A stretch of DNA of 64,000 bases from the NCBI GenBank assembly GCA_023424015.1, contig JAFAEM010000013.1, positions 1-64,000 of the forward strand, written 5' to 3'. The translations under genes were made by a program, and so were the position numbers. Under the pieces are notes generated by a model, which saw nothing but the letters and a program-made list of their open reading frames with translations, was not told where the DNA came from and made no database searches. The stretch comes from Bacteroidota bacterium. GTDB taxonomy: Bacteria > Bacteroidota > Bacteroidia > Chitinophagales > Chitinophagaceae. Shown one piece after another: positions 7,222 to 16,512 of this stretch (positions are counted from its first letter, which is position 1; each line of letters starts with the position of its first letter).

Positions 7222-9066
7222 TTAAATATTCATATCAAACTCCCAGGCAGTACGATAGGTTCCATGTTTCTCAACATAAGCGATAAATGCACTGTAAAAA
7301 GCATCGGAGCCTATCGTGGCACTGTCACCAATCACCACCAGCAATTCCCTTGCACGGGTCATGGCTACATTCATCCTTCTGTAATCTTTTAGAAATCCTA
7401 TATCGCCATCCTCATTGCTTCTCACAAGTGAGACGATGATGGTATCTTTCTCCTGTCCCTGGAAACTATCAATGGTACTTACACGCAACCGTTGGGGTAA
7501 AATATCTCTGGCAGCAGCCACCTGCGCAGAGTAGGGTGATATAAAAGCCGGATCGGATAGGGGTATAGATTCATTTTCTATCAACTGGCGCGCAATATCC
7601 AGTTCACCTTTATTCTGTAAGCTGATGCCATCATTTCCCCTTTCTTCTTCAAAGCCTGTACCCGCCGTATCGATAAAGACAAGGTGTGTGCCCGTATTAT
7701 GTAAATGCACGGCTGTCTTAAGCAGGCTATTGTAAAAATAGTCGCTGCTGAATCCGGCGATCGACTCGCGCATCCGGTATTGTGTATTGAGCAGGTGTAC
7801 CGCCGGGCAATTGGCAATTGCGACTTCGAGGATGGATCGATTCAATCCAAGTATGGCAGCTTCTGCACTCAGGACAGTGGGTGGCAATTGCCAGTGGTCG
7901 CCTGCCAACACCAGCCTCTTAGCGAATGGGAATATGGTCCAGGCTAGGGGTTCAATGCATTGACCGGCTTCATCTATGACAAGAGTGTCAAAATGAGATT
8001 GTTCAATTCCAGCATCATACAAACCTATCGGTGTGCCGGTGATAACCTCCGCTTCAGCGAAAAGTTTCTCTTCATTGTAAGCTTCCAATTTTTTTATTTC
8101 AGATAGAATATTTCTTACTTCTTTAAAAAGCAGGTTACGTTGCTCGCGTTCTGCTTTGCCAAAACTACGTTTATATTTAAGCGCCATGCGGCGAAATTCA
8201 CCGGCTCTTTTTTTCAATTCCCTGATCTCTTTTTGCTGCCGGCTGTTGACCATCCTGCCTTCAGGTGTGTGCGGGAAAACAAGTTCATCAACCCTGGTGG
8301 TATTTCCAACTCTCAGTACTTTGATACCCTGCTGGATCAATCCCCTGGCAATATGATCTACGGCTGTATTACTGGGAGCCGACACGAGGACCTTTTCTCC
8401 CAATTTTACCAGTTGAAATACAGCTTCCACAAGTGTGGTGGTTTTTCCGGTGCCGGGAGGACCATGCACGATCGTAAGTTTTTCGTTATTTATGATTGCA
8501 TTTGTTGCCTGCTGCTGACTTTCATTCAGCGTCTGGTTGTGAAAATGGATGTTGGAAGCTTTTACTGTTGACGACGCCGAAGTCTTCAGTGTATTTGAAC
8601 TATCCGGGTGAAGTTGTTCAAATAATTTGAAAAGCGTTTTATTAATCTCCAGATCATGAAGCGCTTTTTTCATGATCGAAGTCGTGCGGGTATCCGGCGC
8701 GAGTTTGATGCCAACGCCATTGTCTTCTATCCAGTCTGGAAAATCCGGCGCGAATAATCGGAATTCACCTGTTTTGCCTTCGAGGCTTAATAAAATGCCC
8801 TTAACAGGTTGTTCCCCGTGTACAAAACATTCAATGGCTGCGCCATCCCTTAATAAATTGGCTTCAGGGGGAAAATGTAATTTGAAACTTATCTCCGGGT
8901 AATCTGCGTAACCATAAGTTTTCCTGGTTACGATGATGGGATGCAGGGCCAGGCCTTCAGCCTTCAGGGTTTTCAGTGTGTGCTGCTGATCGAGTTGATA
9001 ACGGGTTGCCTGTTCTTTTTCTTCCAGTTCTATACATTTCAATAACCTTTGAATATGGGAATGCAT
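7222..9066 (-). CDS. UPF1/IGHMBP2-like SF1B DNA/RNA helicase
   Basis: A 614-residue superfamily 1 helicase with an N-terminal beta-rich domain (about 40-130) and two RecA-like domains. Motifs in order: Q-motif region LNESQQQATN, Walker A GPPGTGKT (202-209), DEAG Walker B in VIDEAGQ, DHWQLPPTV (motif III), QYRM (motif IV), DSFQGQEKDTIIVSLVRSN (motif V) and NVAMTRAR (motif VI). This order and the 1B-like insertion match the SMUBP-2/UPF1 group, which translocates 5'-3'. Bacterial members are common in Bacteroidota, with an undefined role in nucleic-acid metabolism. It is cytoplasmic and monocistronic, ending just after repeat copy A. Confidence 0.92.
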   Translation of the reverse strand: MHSHIQRLLKCIELEEKEQATRYQLDQQHTLKTLKAEGLALHPIIVTRKTYGYADYPEISFKLHFPPEANLLRDGAAIECFVHGEQPVKGILLSLEGKTGEFRLFAPDFPDWIEDNGVGIKLAPDTRTTSIMKKALHDLEINKTLFKLFEQLHPDSSNTLKTSASSTVKASNIHFHNQTLNESQQQATNAIINNEKLTIVHGPPGTGKTTTLVEAVFQLVKLGEKVLVSAPSNTAVDHIARGLIQQGIKVLRVGNTTRVDELVFPHTPEGRMVNSRQQKEIRELKKRAGEFRRMALKYKRSFGKAEREQRNLLFKEVRNILSEIKKLEAYNEEKLFAEAEVITGTPIGLYDAGIEQSHFDTLVIDEAGQCIEPLAWTIFPFAKRLVLAGDHWQLPPTVLSAEAAILGLNRSILEVAIANCPAVHLLNTQYRMRESIAGFSSDYFYNSLLKTAVHLHNTGTHLVFIDTAGTGFEEERGNDGISLQNKGELDIARQLIENESIPLSDPAFISPYSAQVAAARDILPQRLRVSTIDSFQGQEKDTIIVSLVRSNEDGDIGFLKDYRRMNVAMTRARELLVVIGDSATIGSDAFYSAFIAYVEKHGTYRTAWEFDMNI

Positions 9067-9182
9067 GCAGTGAAAGTAGTCAGAAAGCCGGAAAGTTGAT
9101 CAGAGTGAATTTCAGGACCTGGAATAGTCCTGGTTTATTAATATTGAAAAGATTTTTTATGTCAAAATGCGTTCGGGTCAGC

Positions 9183-11162
9183 TCATCGTACCAGGGTGAA
9201 CGTACCTTTCTCCCTATATGTTCGATTGTCTACACCAACGCCTTCAGCCACCCAAACAAATACCTGCGAAGCCTGCGGTTTGCCACCAATAGTTCCATCC
9301 CATCCGCGTGGATCTGATCGCAGGTCAAATATCAACTGTCCCCATCTATTGTACACCCGGAAGAATTTAAAGTCACGGATACCCATAGGTATGGGTTTGA
9401 AGTAGTCGTTCAACCCATCGTTGTTGGGTGTAAAAGCGGTGGGCACGTGAATTTTTACTTCCTTAGTGATCAGCACCAGTTGCGTATCGATGGTCACACA
9501 ACCCGCCAGTGTTTCTATGGCTACCGTGTACAACATATCATCGGATCCGTCGAAGACAGGGTCGAAAATATCGGGGTCGCTCAGTTGAGTAGCAGGCGCC
9601 CATTCAAATGCTATTCCAAAATCGCGTGCCGTCAGCTGGTGCGGATAATCCTCGACCACATATTCCGTGGGATACCTGATACCTGGCACCGGATCTTCAA
9701 TCAGGATATCTTTTTTACCGGTCGATATACTGCATTTATCGTCATTGGTAAGTAAGGCATAGTAAGAGCCGGTTTGGGTGATAGTAAAACGGCTGGTATT
9801 AGGAATGCTTATCGGGATATCATCTTTAAACCACTGGATACTTGTAGTGGATGGCAATAATAAAACTGTACTGTCGCCGGATCCAGCGCAATAAGCATCT
9901 TTTCCAAGCAAAGTAAGCGTGGTATCGATGATGGAAGCGGTCACGATTACGGAGTCCTTTGCACTGCACCCTCCGCCAAAATTAGTCGTGGTTAAAACAT
10001 ACTCGGTCGTCACCCGTGGACCGGCGAAGGGATTAGCAGCTCGCGAATCCGACAAGTCAATAGGCGGATCCCAATGATAAAACAGGCCTGGCTTGGGATT
10101 GGCTCCTATAAGTACAGGTGTTTGATTACAGGATAGCGTGTCCTTCCCCGCAAATGATTGTATCGTCAATGTATCCACGAGCGTCGTGTAGAGTGTGTCG
10201 AGACATCCATAACCATCGTATGGCGTGACCTCCACTGCCAGTCGGGTGCCGGGTGGCGGTGGAGGCGAAAAGCCAATTGCCTGGCTGGTCCCCAATTGCT
10301 GTGTGAAATTATTATTAAACCACTTATAGTTCTGATAACCCCAGGGTGCCGAAACATTAATAGCAGTATCTCCGGGGCAAAAGGCGGCGCCTACAAATTC
10401 ACTGCTGCATTCGGTATTGACATCTATATAAGCATAACCAAAGTGCCGGATAAATGTACAGTCACCGGTTTTAAACATCAGCCTGATAGTTTTACCCGCA
10501 TGCCCGTTTAGGTTGATTGATACTGCCGTCCAGTCTTTGCACCAGACGCTGGTACTATCCGCGACGATCGGTGAGATAAAAAAGCCGGGAAGCAGTGAAC
10601 CAAACGGGAAAAAGGTAAAAGAAGAGCAGTGAATAAGCTGATTGTCCGTAACGTTAGTAATCTCAATTTCCAGTCGCGGTTGTTGATACATCTGGTGATT
10701 CGGGTCCTGGAATACAACAGCGTAATGATAAATCAGTGAATAAAAATTTTGGTTGGCAGGTATTGTAAATTGATAGGCGATACCCTCTCCCTGACCTCCG
10801 GCTTCATCATTACCCAACCTGACGGAATAGCCGCTGCCGTTTGGTGCCGTTGTCGGGAATCCGCCATAAGGGTCAATTTGGTTGCTTTGCCTTGAATAGA
10901 TGGTATGACGGTTGAAAACCGGACCATTTGAAGGAAACAGATTGAAAACATGATTGCCGTTCACAGCAGCGACACTACCGGTATAGCACATCCAGTTGTC
11001 TAATGAACCCGATTCAAAATCGATATTAGGAGGGCATTCCTGTGAGTAGCTCGCTTTGTTTACAAAACTTATCAAATAAAAACAAAGCACAAGACGTGCG
11101 AGAGAAGAGATTAACCAACTCATTTTCTTATCCGAGCCAGAAATGTTGAGCGCACGTGCCAT
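9183..11162 (-). CDS. Secreted T9SS type-B sorting-domain surface protein
   Basis: A 659-residue exported protein with an N-terminal signal segment ending near KASYSQ, an N-terminal jelly-roll-like domain (about 45-270; CPPNIDFESGSLDNW and HYAVVFQDPNHQMYQQPR), Ig/PKD-like repeats in the middle, and a gliding-motility-type C-terminal domain (last ~85 residues; TAFTPNNDGLNDYF, VYNRWGQLIF, GWDGTIGGK). That C-terminus is a type-B T9SS signal, directing export through the outer membrane and surface attachment. The N-terminal domain is clearly paralogous to that of the gene at 18995-21946. The ATG at 11162 is taken; ATG 11123 is also possible and gives a more compact signal peptide. Ligand unknown; an adhesin is plausible. 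Confidence 0.85.
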   Translation of the reverse strand: MARALNISGSDKKMSWLISSLARLVLCFYLISFVNKASYSQECPPNIDFESGSLDNWMCYTGSVAAVNGNHVFNLFPSNGPVFNRHTIYSRQSNQIDPYGGFPTTAPNGSGYSVRLGNDEAGGQGEGIAYQFTIPANQNFYSLIYHYAVVFQDPNHQMYQQPRLEIEITNVTDNQLIHCSSFTFFPFGSLLPGFFISPIVADSTSVWCKDWTAVSINLNGHAGKTIRLMFKTGDCTFIRHFGYAYIDVNTECSSEFVGAAFCPGDTAINVSAPWGYQNYKWFNNNFTQQLGTSQAIGFSPPPPPGTRLAVEVTPYDGYGCLDTLYTTLVDTLTIQSFAGKDTLSCNQTPVLIGANPKPGLFYHWDPPIDLSDSRAANPFAGPRVTTEYVLTTTNFGGGCSAKDSVIVTASIIDTTLTLLGKDAYCAGSGDSTVLLLPSTTSIQWFKDDIPISIPNTSRFTITQTGSYYALLTNDDKCSISTGKKDILIEDPVPGIRYPTEYVVEDYPHQLTARDFGIAFEWAPATQLSDPDIFDPVFDGSDDMLYTVAIETLAGCVTIDTQLVLITKEVKIHVPTAFTPNNDGLNDYFKPIPMGIRDFKFFRVYNRWGQLIFDLRSDPRGWDGTIGGKPQASQVFVWVAEGVGVDNRTYREKGTFTLVR

Positions 11163-11432
11163 CAAAACAATTAATATAATTTACTATTAAAACAAATCGT
11201 GGACCGGAACATATCGGTTGCCATGATATTGTTTGTGTTTAATCTTATCTGGTTCGTATGTCTTACCTGGAATGAGTGAGTGACAATGGCGGAATCTACC
11301 CTTGAAAAAGTCGTCTTATCCCCTCCTGGCAAAACTGGATTCATTGCATTTTTACAGCGCGTTCATCACAGGTATGGGATAGTACCGGAATGGAACTTTA
11401 ATTTAATAATAAAAATTCAAAATTTATTCATT

Positions 11433-11906
11433 ATGCAAAAGATCATGCCTTTTTTATGGTTTGATGGCAGGGCAGAGGAAGCAATAAATTTTTATGCCTC
11501 TATTTTTAAAAATTCTAAAGTGACCAGTATCAGGCACTGGGGAGAAAATAGCCCCTTTCCCAGCGATCAGGTCATGACCGCCGTTTTTGAACTGGATGGC
11601 ATCCAGTTTTATGCTTTTGATGCTGGTCCTGTGTTCAAATTTACCGAGGCGATCTCCTTTTATGTGAACTGCAAAGACCAGGGGGAGGTGGATTATTTTT
11701 GGGAGAAACTGTTGGAAGGTGGCGAGGAAAGCATGTGCGGGTGGCTAAAGGACAAGTTTGGGGTATCATGGCAGATTATTCCTGAAGCATTACCAGGCTT
11801 AATGAACTCGCCTAATCCCGAAAAAGCGCAAAGTGTAATGGGAGCGCTCATGAAAATGAGAAAAATCATCGTCGCGGATCTACAGGAGGCTCATGATGCC
11901 GCCTGA
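11433..11906 (+). CDS. VOC family PhnB-like protein
   Basis: A 157-residue protein of the glyoxalase/vicinal-oxygen-chelate superfamily, PhnB-like subgroup (formerly labelled 3-demethylubiquinone-9 3-methyltransferase). Typical motifs are MPFLWFDGRAEEAINFYASI at the start, ELDGIQFYAFDAGP, the FKFTEAISFYVNC strand, and C-terminal CGWLKDKFGVSWQIIP. The ATG at 11433 gives the family-typical start; an earlier in-frame start at 11280 would add 51 residues without homology. It is cytoplasmic and probably single-gene. Most members have no assayed reaction. Confidence 0.87.
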   Translation: MQKIMPFLWFDGRAEEAINFYASIFKNSKVTSIRHWGENSPFPSDQVMTAVFELDGIQFYAFDAGPVFKFTEAISFYVNCKDQGEVDYFWEKLLEGGEESMCGWLKDKFGVSWQIIPEALPGLMNSPNPEKAQSVMGALMKMRKIIVADLQEAHDAA

Positions 11907-11970
11907 GAGGTATAAAGTTTGTAATTTCAGTTGCCGTTAGTTGCGGCAATAACAAACTTTACCCATACTT

Positions 11971-12888
11971 ATGTATAACCCATCACGAAGACAGTTTTTG
12001 CAGACAACAGGACTGGTGTTTGGTGCAGCTATTCTTGCACCTTCCTGGCTTACCGGAAAAAAGGAGGCTTCCCTGTCATTCTCCACGCTCGGATGCCCTG
12101 ACTGGGATTTTCAAAAAATTGTATCCTTCGCTTCACAGCATAACTATAAAGGCATCGAGGTGCGAGGTCTACAAAGACAACTTGATCTTCCGCAATGCCC
12201 CGAATTCAGCAACGCTACCCATATAAAAGAGACGATGCAGACGATGAAGAAAAACGGCCTCAAATTTATTGGATTGGGCTCCTCGGCGACACTTCATTTT
12301 AAAGAAGGCGAGGAGCGTCAGAAAAACCTGTCGGATGGTCGGCGCTTTATTGATCTGGCGGAAAGGATCCGTTGCCCTTATGTACGGGTTTTTCCCAATA
12401 GGTTTCCGGAAGGACAGGACAAACAGGAAACTATAAAACTTATCGTCGATGGTTTGCTAGAACTTGGGGATTATGGGAAGAAGAGATCTGTGACGGTGCT
12501 GTTGGAAACCCATGGTGATGTCGTCTGGATTTCGGACCTGGAGCAGATCATGTTAGCTGCCCGCCATAGTCATGTTGGATTATTATGGGATGTCTCGAAT
12601 ATGTGGACTATAACAAAAGAACCAGTTCAAGAAGCTTATCTACGATTAAAGCCGTATATCAGGCATACACATCTTAAGGATGCAGTGTCGTTGGATGGCA
12701 AACTGCAGTATAAATTATTAGGAAAGGGAGAAGTGCCCATTTTTGAAGCTATTAGTGCTTTGGAAGAAGATGGGTATAAGGGGTTTTACAGTTTTGAATG
12801 GGAGAAGATGTGGCATCCGGAAATTGAGGAGCCGGAGGTCGCGTTGACTGATTATAGCAGGGTGATGAAGGAGTTTTGGAATAGGTAA
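11971..12888 (+). CDS. Sugar phosphate isomerase/epimerase-like TIM-barrel protein, exported
   Basis: A 305-residue protein with an N-terminal export signal carrying a twin-arginine-like SRRQFLQTTG motif (Tat), followed by an AP-endonuclease-family-2 / xylose-isomerase-like barrel. Metal-site features expected for the fold are present: ETHGD, WDVSNMW, RHTHLKDA and SFEWEKMWHPEIEEPE. Such periplasmic barrels in Bacteroidota often sit with GMC or Gfo/Idh/MocA oxidoreductases and DUF1080 enzymes in oxidative breakdown of glycosides. Here the next gene, beyond a repeat array, is a GMC oxidoreductase. Exact substrate unknown. Confidence 0.85.
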   Translation: MYNPSRRQFLQTTGLVFGAAILAPSWLTGKKEASLSFSTLGCPDWDFQKIVSFASQHNYKGIEVRGLQRQLDLPQCPEFSNATHIKETMQTMKKNGLKFIGLGSSATLHFKEGEERQKNLSDGRRFIDLAERIRCPYVRVFPNRFPEGQDKQETIKLIVDGLLELGDYGKKRSVTVLLETHGDVVWISDLEQIMLAARHSHVGLLWDVSNMWTITKEPVQEAYLRLKPYIRHTHLKDAVSLDGKLQYKLLGKGEVPIFEAISALEEDGYKGFYSFEWEKMWHPEIEEPEVALTDYSRVMKEFWNR

Positions 12889-12920
12889 TTGGGGTGAAAT
12901 TTTTGAGAGCGCGTTGCCTG

Positions 12921-13331
12921 GATAAAAAAACGGTTTTAGCCCGTGTTTTACCCATGGTTATCTAAGGGATTTTGGTTACTAGATGTCAGAAGCTTTAAGT
13001 GTCTGACATTTTTTGGATGCCACTCGGGATAAAAAAACTTTTTTAGCCCGGGTTTTACCCATGGTTTTCTAAGGAATTTTGGTTACTAGATGTCAGAAGC
13101 TTTAAGTGTCTGACATGCTAAAGAAGCCAGCTTCGATAAAAAACCGCTTTTAGTCCGTGTTTTACCCATGGTTTTATAAGGAATTTTGTTTACTAGATGT
13201 CAGAAGCTTTAAGTGTCTGACTTGTTAAAGAAGCCAGCTTCGATAAAAAGCCGCTCAAAGTCCGTGTTTTGCTCATTGTTTTTTCCCGAATTTGAGTTAC
13301 TAGATGTCAGAAGCATTAAGTATCTGACAGG
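12921..13331. repeat. Four-unit 107-bp tandem repeat array with internal hairpins
   Basis: Units start with GATAAAAA at 12921, 13028, 13135 and 13242: exactly 107 bp each. Each contains a TTTTACCCATGG-like block (degraded in the last unit) and an 8-bp-stem hairpin ATGTCAGA...TCTGACAT at 12983-13009, 13090-13116, 13197-13223 and 13304-13330. Some stem and loop bases vary in units three and four. Whole units are conserved, with no unique spacers. The array fills most of the 511-bp gap between the TIM-barrel gene and the GMC oxidoreductase; I see no gene in it. Confidence 0.9.
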
Positions 13332-13399
13332 CATTTGCTGTGAATATGGTAAAATAACCCGGATTGCCTAAATTGGCTTTTTGATCAAACCGTACGAAA

Positions 13400-15097
13400 A
13401 TGCCCGGCGATCCCCATATCATCAATAAATCAAAAAGTAATAACACCTACGATGCCATCGTTGTCGGCTCCGGCATCAGCGGCGGTTGGGCCGCTAAAGA
13501 ACTTTGCGAAAAAGGATTAAAAGTTCTGCTGCTTGATCGTGGCCGCCACCTCGATCATGGTGATTATCCCACGGCTACCATGCAGACCTGGGAATTTCCT
13601 CACAGGCTTAATTTAACACAGGAAGACAGGAAGAGAAATTTTGTTCAAAGCCGCCACTACTCTTTCAGGGAAGACAACAAGCACTTTTACATCAATGACC
13701 AGGAGAACCCTTATGAGGAACGCAAGCGATTTGACTGGATTAGAGGTGATATTGTCGGCGGACGCTCTCTTTTATGGGCGAGGGCATGCTATCGCTGGAG
13801 CGACCTGGATTTTGAAGCTAATATTCGTGATGGTCATGGTGTAAACTGGCCAATCAGGTATAAAGACATTTCGCCCTGGTACGATTATGTGGAATCCTTT
13901 ATCGGCGTCAGTGGTAATCGTGACGGTATCGGTGTGGTGCCAGATGGCATTTTTCAACCGCCCTTTGAAATGAATGTCGTGGAGAAACATTTCAAGCAAC
14001 AGGTAGAGAAAAATTATAGCGATCGCTACGTGATCATGGGTCGCACTGCTAACCTTACACAGCCTGTTAAAGGACGCGGTCAATGCCAGGCTAGGAATCT
14101 TTGTCACCGTGGTTGCCCTTATGGCGCCTATTTCAGCACTAATGCCAGTACTATCCCTGCTGCATATGCCACGGGAAACCTCGAGGTCAGACCGCATTCA
14201 CTTGTAAACAGGGTTTTGTATGATGAACAAAAACAGAAAGCCACCGGTGTTGAGATCATTGATACAAATACAAAACAAACCGAAGAGTTTTATGCCCGGC
14301 TGATTTTCCTGAACGCGTCAACCGTGGCGACAGCGTTTATCCTGCTTAACTCAACTTCTTCCCGTTTTCCAAATGGATTAGGTAATGGAAGCGACCAGGT
14401 GGGGCGCAACCTGATGGACCATCATAAAGGGATTTCTGTCGTTGCAGATGTAGATGGGTTTGAAGACAGTTATTATTATGGTCGCAGACCCGCGCCATTT
14501 TATATTCCCCGTTTTCGAAATATTACAGATAACCAGGAAACCTTCTTGCGTGGTTATCATTTTGGGGGTAGTGCTTACCGGCCCAGGCGAGCGGGTGAAG
14601 CCAAACTCGGTGAACCTCTAAAAGAAGCATTATCAGTACCTGGTGGCTGGCAGGTCGGTCTTTATGCTTTTGGCGAATGCCTGCCCTACTCAGACAATCG
14701 AATTACACTCAACAAGGATAAAAAAGATCAATGGGGGCGGCCGATGCTGGCTATTGACTGCGAATTCCGAGAGAATGAGAAAGCCATGCACGAGGATATG
14801 AAGGCTACAGGCGCGGATTTATTGGAAAAAGCCGGATACAGGAATATCCGGGTTTCAGCGGGTATTTCGTTTCCGGGCAACGCCAATCATGAAATGGGTA
14901 TCGCCAGGATGGGGCATGATCCCAAAACATCAGTTTTGAATAAATACAACCAGATGCATGAAGTACACAATTTATTTATAAGCGATGGTTCCTGCATGAC
15001 CTCGGGATCCTGCGTCAACCCTTCACTCACTTATATGGCCCTTACAGCAAGGGCATGCGATTATGCGGTAAAGGAACTTAAGAAAAATAATATCTGA
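13400..15097 (+). CDS. GMC family oxidoreductase
   Basis: A 565-residue flavoprotein of the glucose-methanol-choline family. The FAD-binding Rossmann motif VVGSGISGGWAAKEL lies near residues 16-30, followed by the LLLDRG strand. A GGRSLLWARACYRW segment binds flavin, a Cys-rich stretch (CQARNLCHRGCPYG) lies mid-protein, and the C-terminal catalytic region includes NHEMGIARMG and CVNPSLTYMALTARA. Similar proteins oxidise sugars or glycosides, often at C3. No signal peptide is visible, and the small gluconate 2-dehydrogenase subunit-3 partner that often accompanies this subgroup is absent. It lies downstream of the 107-bp array and converges with the next gene. Confidence 0.9.
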   Translation: MPGDPHIINKSKSNNTYDAIVVGSGISGGWAAKELCEKGLKVLLLDRGRHLDHGDYPTATMQTWEFPHRLNLTQEDRKRNFVQSRHYSFREDNKHFYINDQENPYEERKRFDWIRGDIVGGRSLLWARACYRWSDLDFEANIRDGHGVNWPIRYKDISPWYDYVESFIGVSGNRDGIGVVPDGIFQPPFEMNVVEKHFKQQVEKNYSDRYVIMGRTANLTQPVKGRGQCQARNLCHRGCPYGAYFSTNASTIPAAYATGNLEVRPHSLVNRVLYDEQKQKATGVEIIDTNTKQTEEFYARLIFLNASTVATAFILLNSTSSRFPNGLGNGSDQVGRNLMDHHKGISVVADVDGFEDSYYYGRRPAPFYIPRFRNITDNQETFLRGYHFGGSAYRPRRAGEAKLGEPLKEALSVPGGWQVGLYAFGECLPYSDNRITLNKDKKDQWGRPMLAIDCEFRENEKAMHEDMKATGADLLEKAGYRNIRVSAGISFPGNANHEMGIARMGHDPKTSVLNKYNQMHEVHNLFISDGSCMTSGSCVNPSLTYMALTARACDYAVKELKKNNI

Positions 15098-15106
15098 TCC
15101 GCGCTA

Positions 15107-15685
15107 TTATTGTGAAATATCGGCTTCACTGCCATCATCGCCACTTACGTTGAGTGTATGTCTGAAACCGATGGGCTGAAAGGGTAATTTGGTTTTTGGA
15201 TCATCATCGTCATAATCCTCCCATTCTGTGATATCTTCCAGTAAATCTTTTACATGCTGATAGATCGATGATGTAAGTAGTTCGGCGGGTCTTAGTATCT
15301 CAAGGCTGAGAGGTCTCTTAGTTTCACCATAACCTTCGATATGGGGACTAACCAGCATCACCATGATCTTTCCATTGAAAAGTTGCTGGTAGATCAGTGA
15401 TCCGTTATTTTTAACCATGATGCGCTTTACGTCGGTGTCATCCACATTTTCGGCAATACCACTGCTGCTGCGGCCAAGATCAAGAACAACCGCCTCAAGA
15501 TTTTCAATATTGTTTTTTTCAGTCACTGATGCCTTTAGTCCGGTTTGCTGCACAATATCACGAAGGGTATCCCCGATAAATCTCCTGGTTTTATCGTTCC
15601 ATTCCTGACGGTAGTTGATCGTATTTTCCAAAACCCGTTTATAAGCGTTTACTTTTTCATGTAGTTTGGCAATATCCACGTTCAT
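15107..15685 (-). CDS. Conserved hypothetical cytoplasmic protein
   Basis: A 192-residue protein I do not recognise. It has a helical N-terminus (about 1-60; KLHEKVNAYKRVLENTINYR), a mixed alpha/beta middle with VVLDLGRSSSGI and an acidic C-terminal tail (EWEDYDDDDPKTKLP). No signal peptide, membrane segment or catalytic motif is visible. It lies 22 bases downstream of the membrane-protein gene starting at 16382 on the same strand, so the two probably form a transcription unit. Codon use resembles its neighbours and the plus-strand frames are broken, supporting it as a real gene. Confidence 0.7.
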   Translation of the reverse strand: MNVDIAKLHEKVNAYKRVLENTINYRQEWNDKTRRFIGDTLRDIVQQTGLKASVTEKNNIENLEAVVLDLGRSSSGIAENVDDTDVKRIMVKNNGSLIYQQLFNGKIMVMLVSPHIEGYGETKRPLSLEILRPAELLTSSIYQHVKDLLEDITEWEDYDDDDPKTKLPFQPIGFRHTLNVSGDDGSEADISQ

Positions 15686-15707
15686 AATCCAAAATAATTT
15701 AATTCAG

Positions 15708-16382
15708 CTAAGCAATAGTGTTGAAGGTTGATTTGTTCGCCGGGTAAAGCATCATCAGAAAGACAAGCAAAGCGCCTACACATTCGAGCAGTTCAGCTCT
15801 TTTACCGTCGGGGATCAGTGATGTTGCAATAAAGACGATCAAAAAACCGATAACCTGGTACCAATGTGGTACTGGTATACCCCAGCGGTCAATTAACTGC
15901 TTGCCGGCCTTATGGCGTTGATATAAAATTGGAACAACAACCAGGTAAATGCCCATCACACTGACCAGGACAATGGAAAATAGAAGTTTGTTCAGTTTTA
16001 CGCCTCCAACAACAAGGTTGTGCAGGTTGGTCTCCTGCTGTGCATTATTTTTCTGGAAATACTCGGGTGTTTCAATGCCGATCACACGCTGACCCCAGGA
16101 AATTTCTTCACCGGCTGCAAAAAATAAAAACAAGGCCAGGAAAAATGTGATGAAAAGGAACCAACGGCTTTTCTGCCGGAATAATTTCATAAATCGACGA
16201 AAACACACGATTGACCCGCTGAGTAAACCCAGGACGGTGATCCATTCAACAAGCCCGTCTTCTTTTACATACTCGTCGAATTGAGGCTTGTCCGTATAAA
16301 AAAATATGAATCCCAGGGCAAGCAGTATTGTTCCTGCCACGAGGATGATCCATTCAAGTGATGTAAGTCTGTGTTTTACCAT
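15708..16382 (-). CDS. Multi-pass membrane protein with GEEISWGQR motif
   Basis: A 224-residue integral membrane protein with about six hydrophobic segments (near 10-28, 46-60, 76-92, 130-150, 172-188 and 197-212). A conserved-looking loop after the third helix reads AAGEEISWGQRVIG and is followed by TPEYFQKNNAQQETNLHNL; conserved Glu and Trp at a membrane boundary suggest a functional site. I recall this motif from uncharacterised bacterial membrane proteins without an assigned activity. It is probably co-transcribed with the gene just downstream. Confidence 0.75.
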   Translation of the reverse strand: MVKHRLTSLEWIILVAGTILLALGFIFFYTDKPQFDEYVKEDGLVEWITVLGLLSGSIVCFRRFMKLFRQKSRWFLFITFFLALFLFFAAGEEISWGQRVIGIETPEYFQKNNAQQETNLHNLVVGGVKLNKLLFSIVLVSVMGIYLVVVPILYQRHKAGKQLIDRWGIPVPHWYQVIGFLIVFIATSLIPDGKRAELLECVGALLVFLMMLYPANKSTFNTIA

Positions 16383-16512
16383 AGTATTCAGGCTTAAACT
16401 ATAATATGCAAATTTAAACCTGCTGCGAAGTTGCAGTAAAATAAATTATAAACGCAAAAATGACATTACTGCACATATGTTTAAATCGATTACATTTAAT
16501 GATAAAACCACC

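Noticed and set aside
11280..11432. Extended N-terminus of the PhnB-like protein
   Set aside because: The 51 extra residues have no family match, and the ATG at 11433 begins exactly at the family's usual start.
12921..13331. CRISPR array
   Set aside because: Units are 107 bp and conserved along nearly their whole length; there are no unique spacers of constant size and no cas genes.
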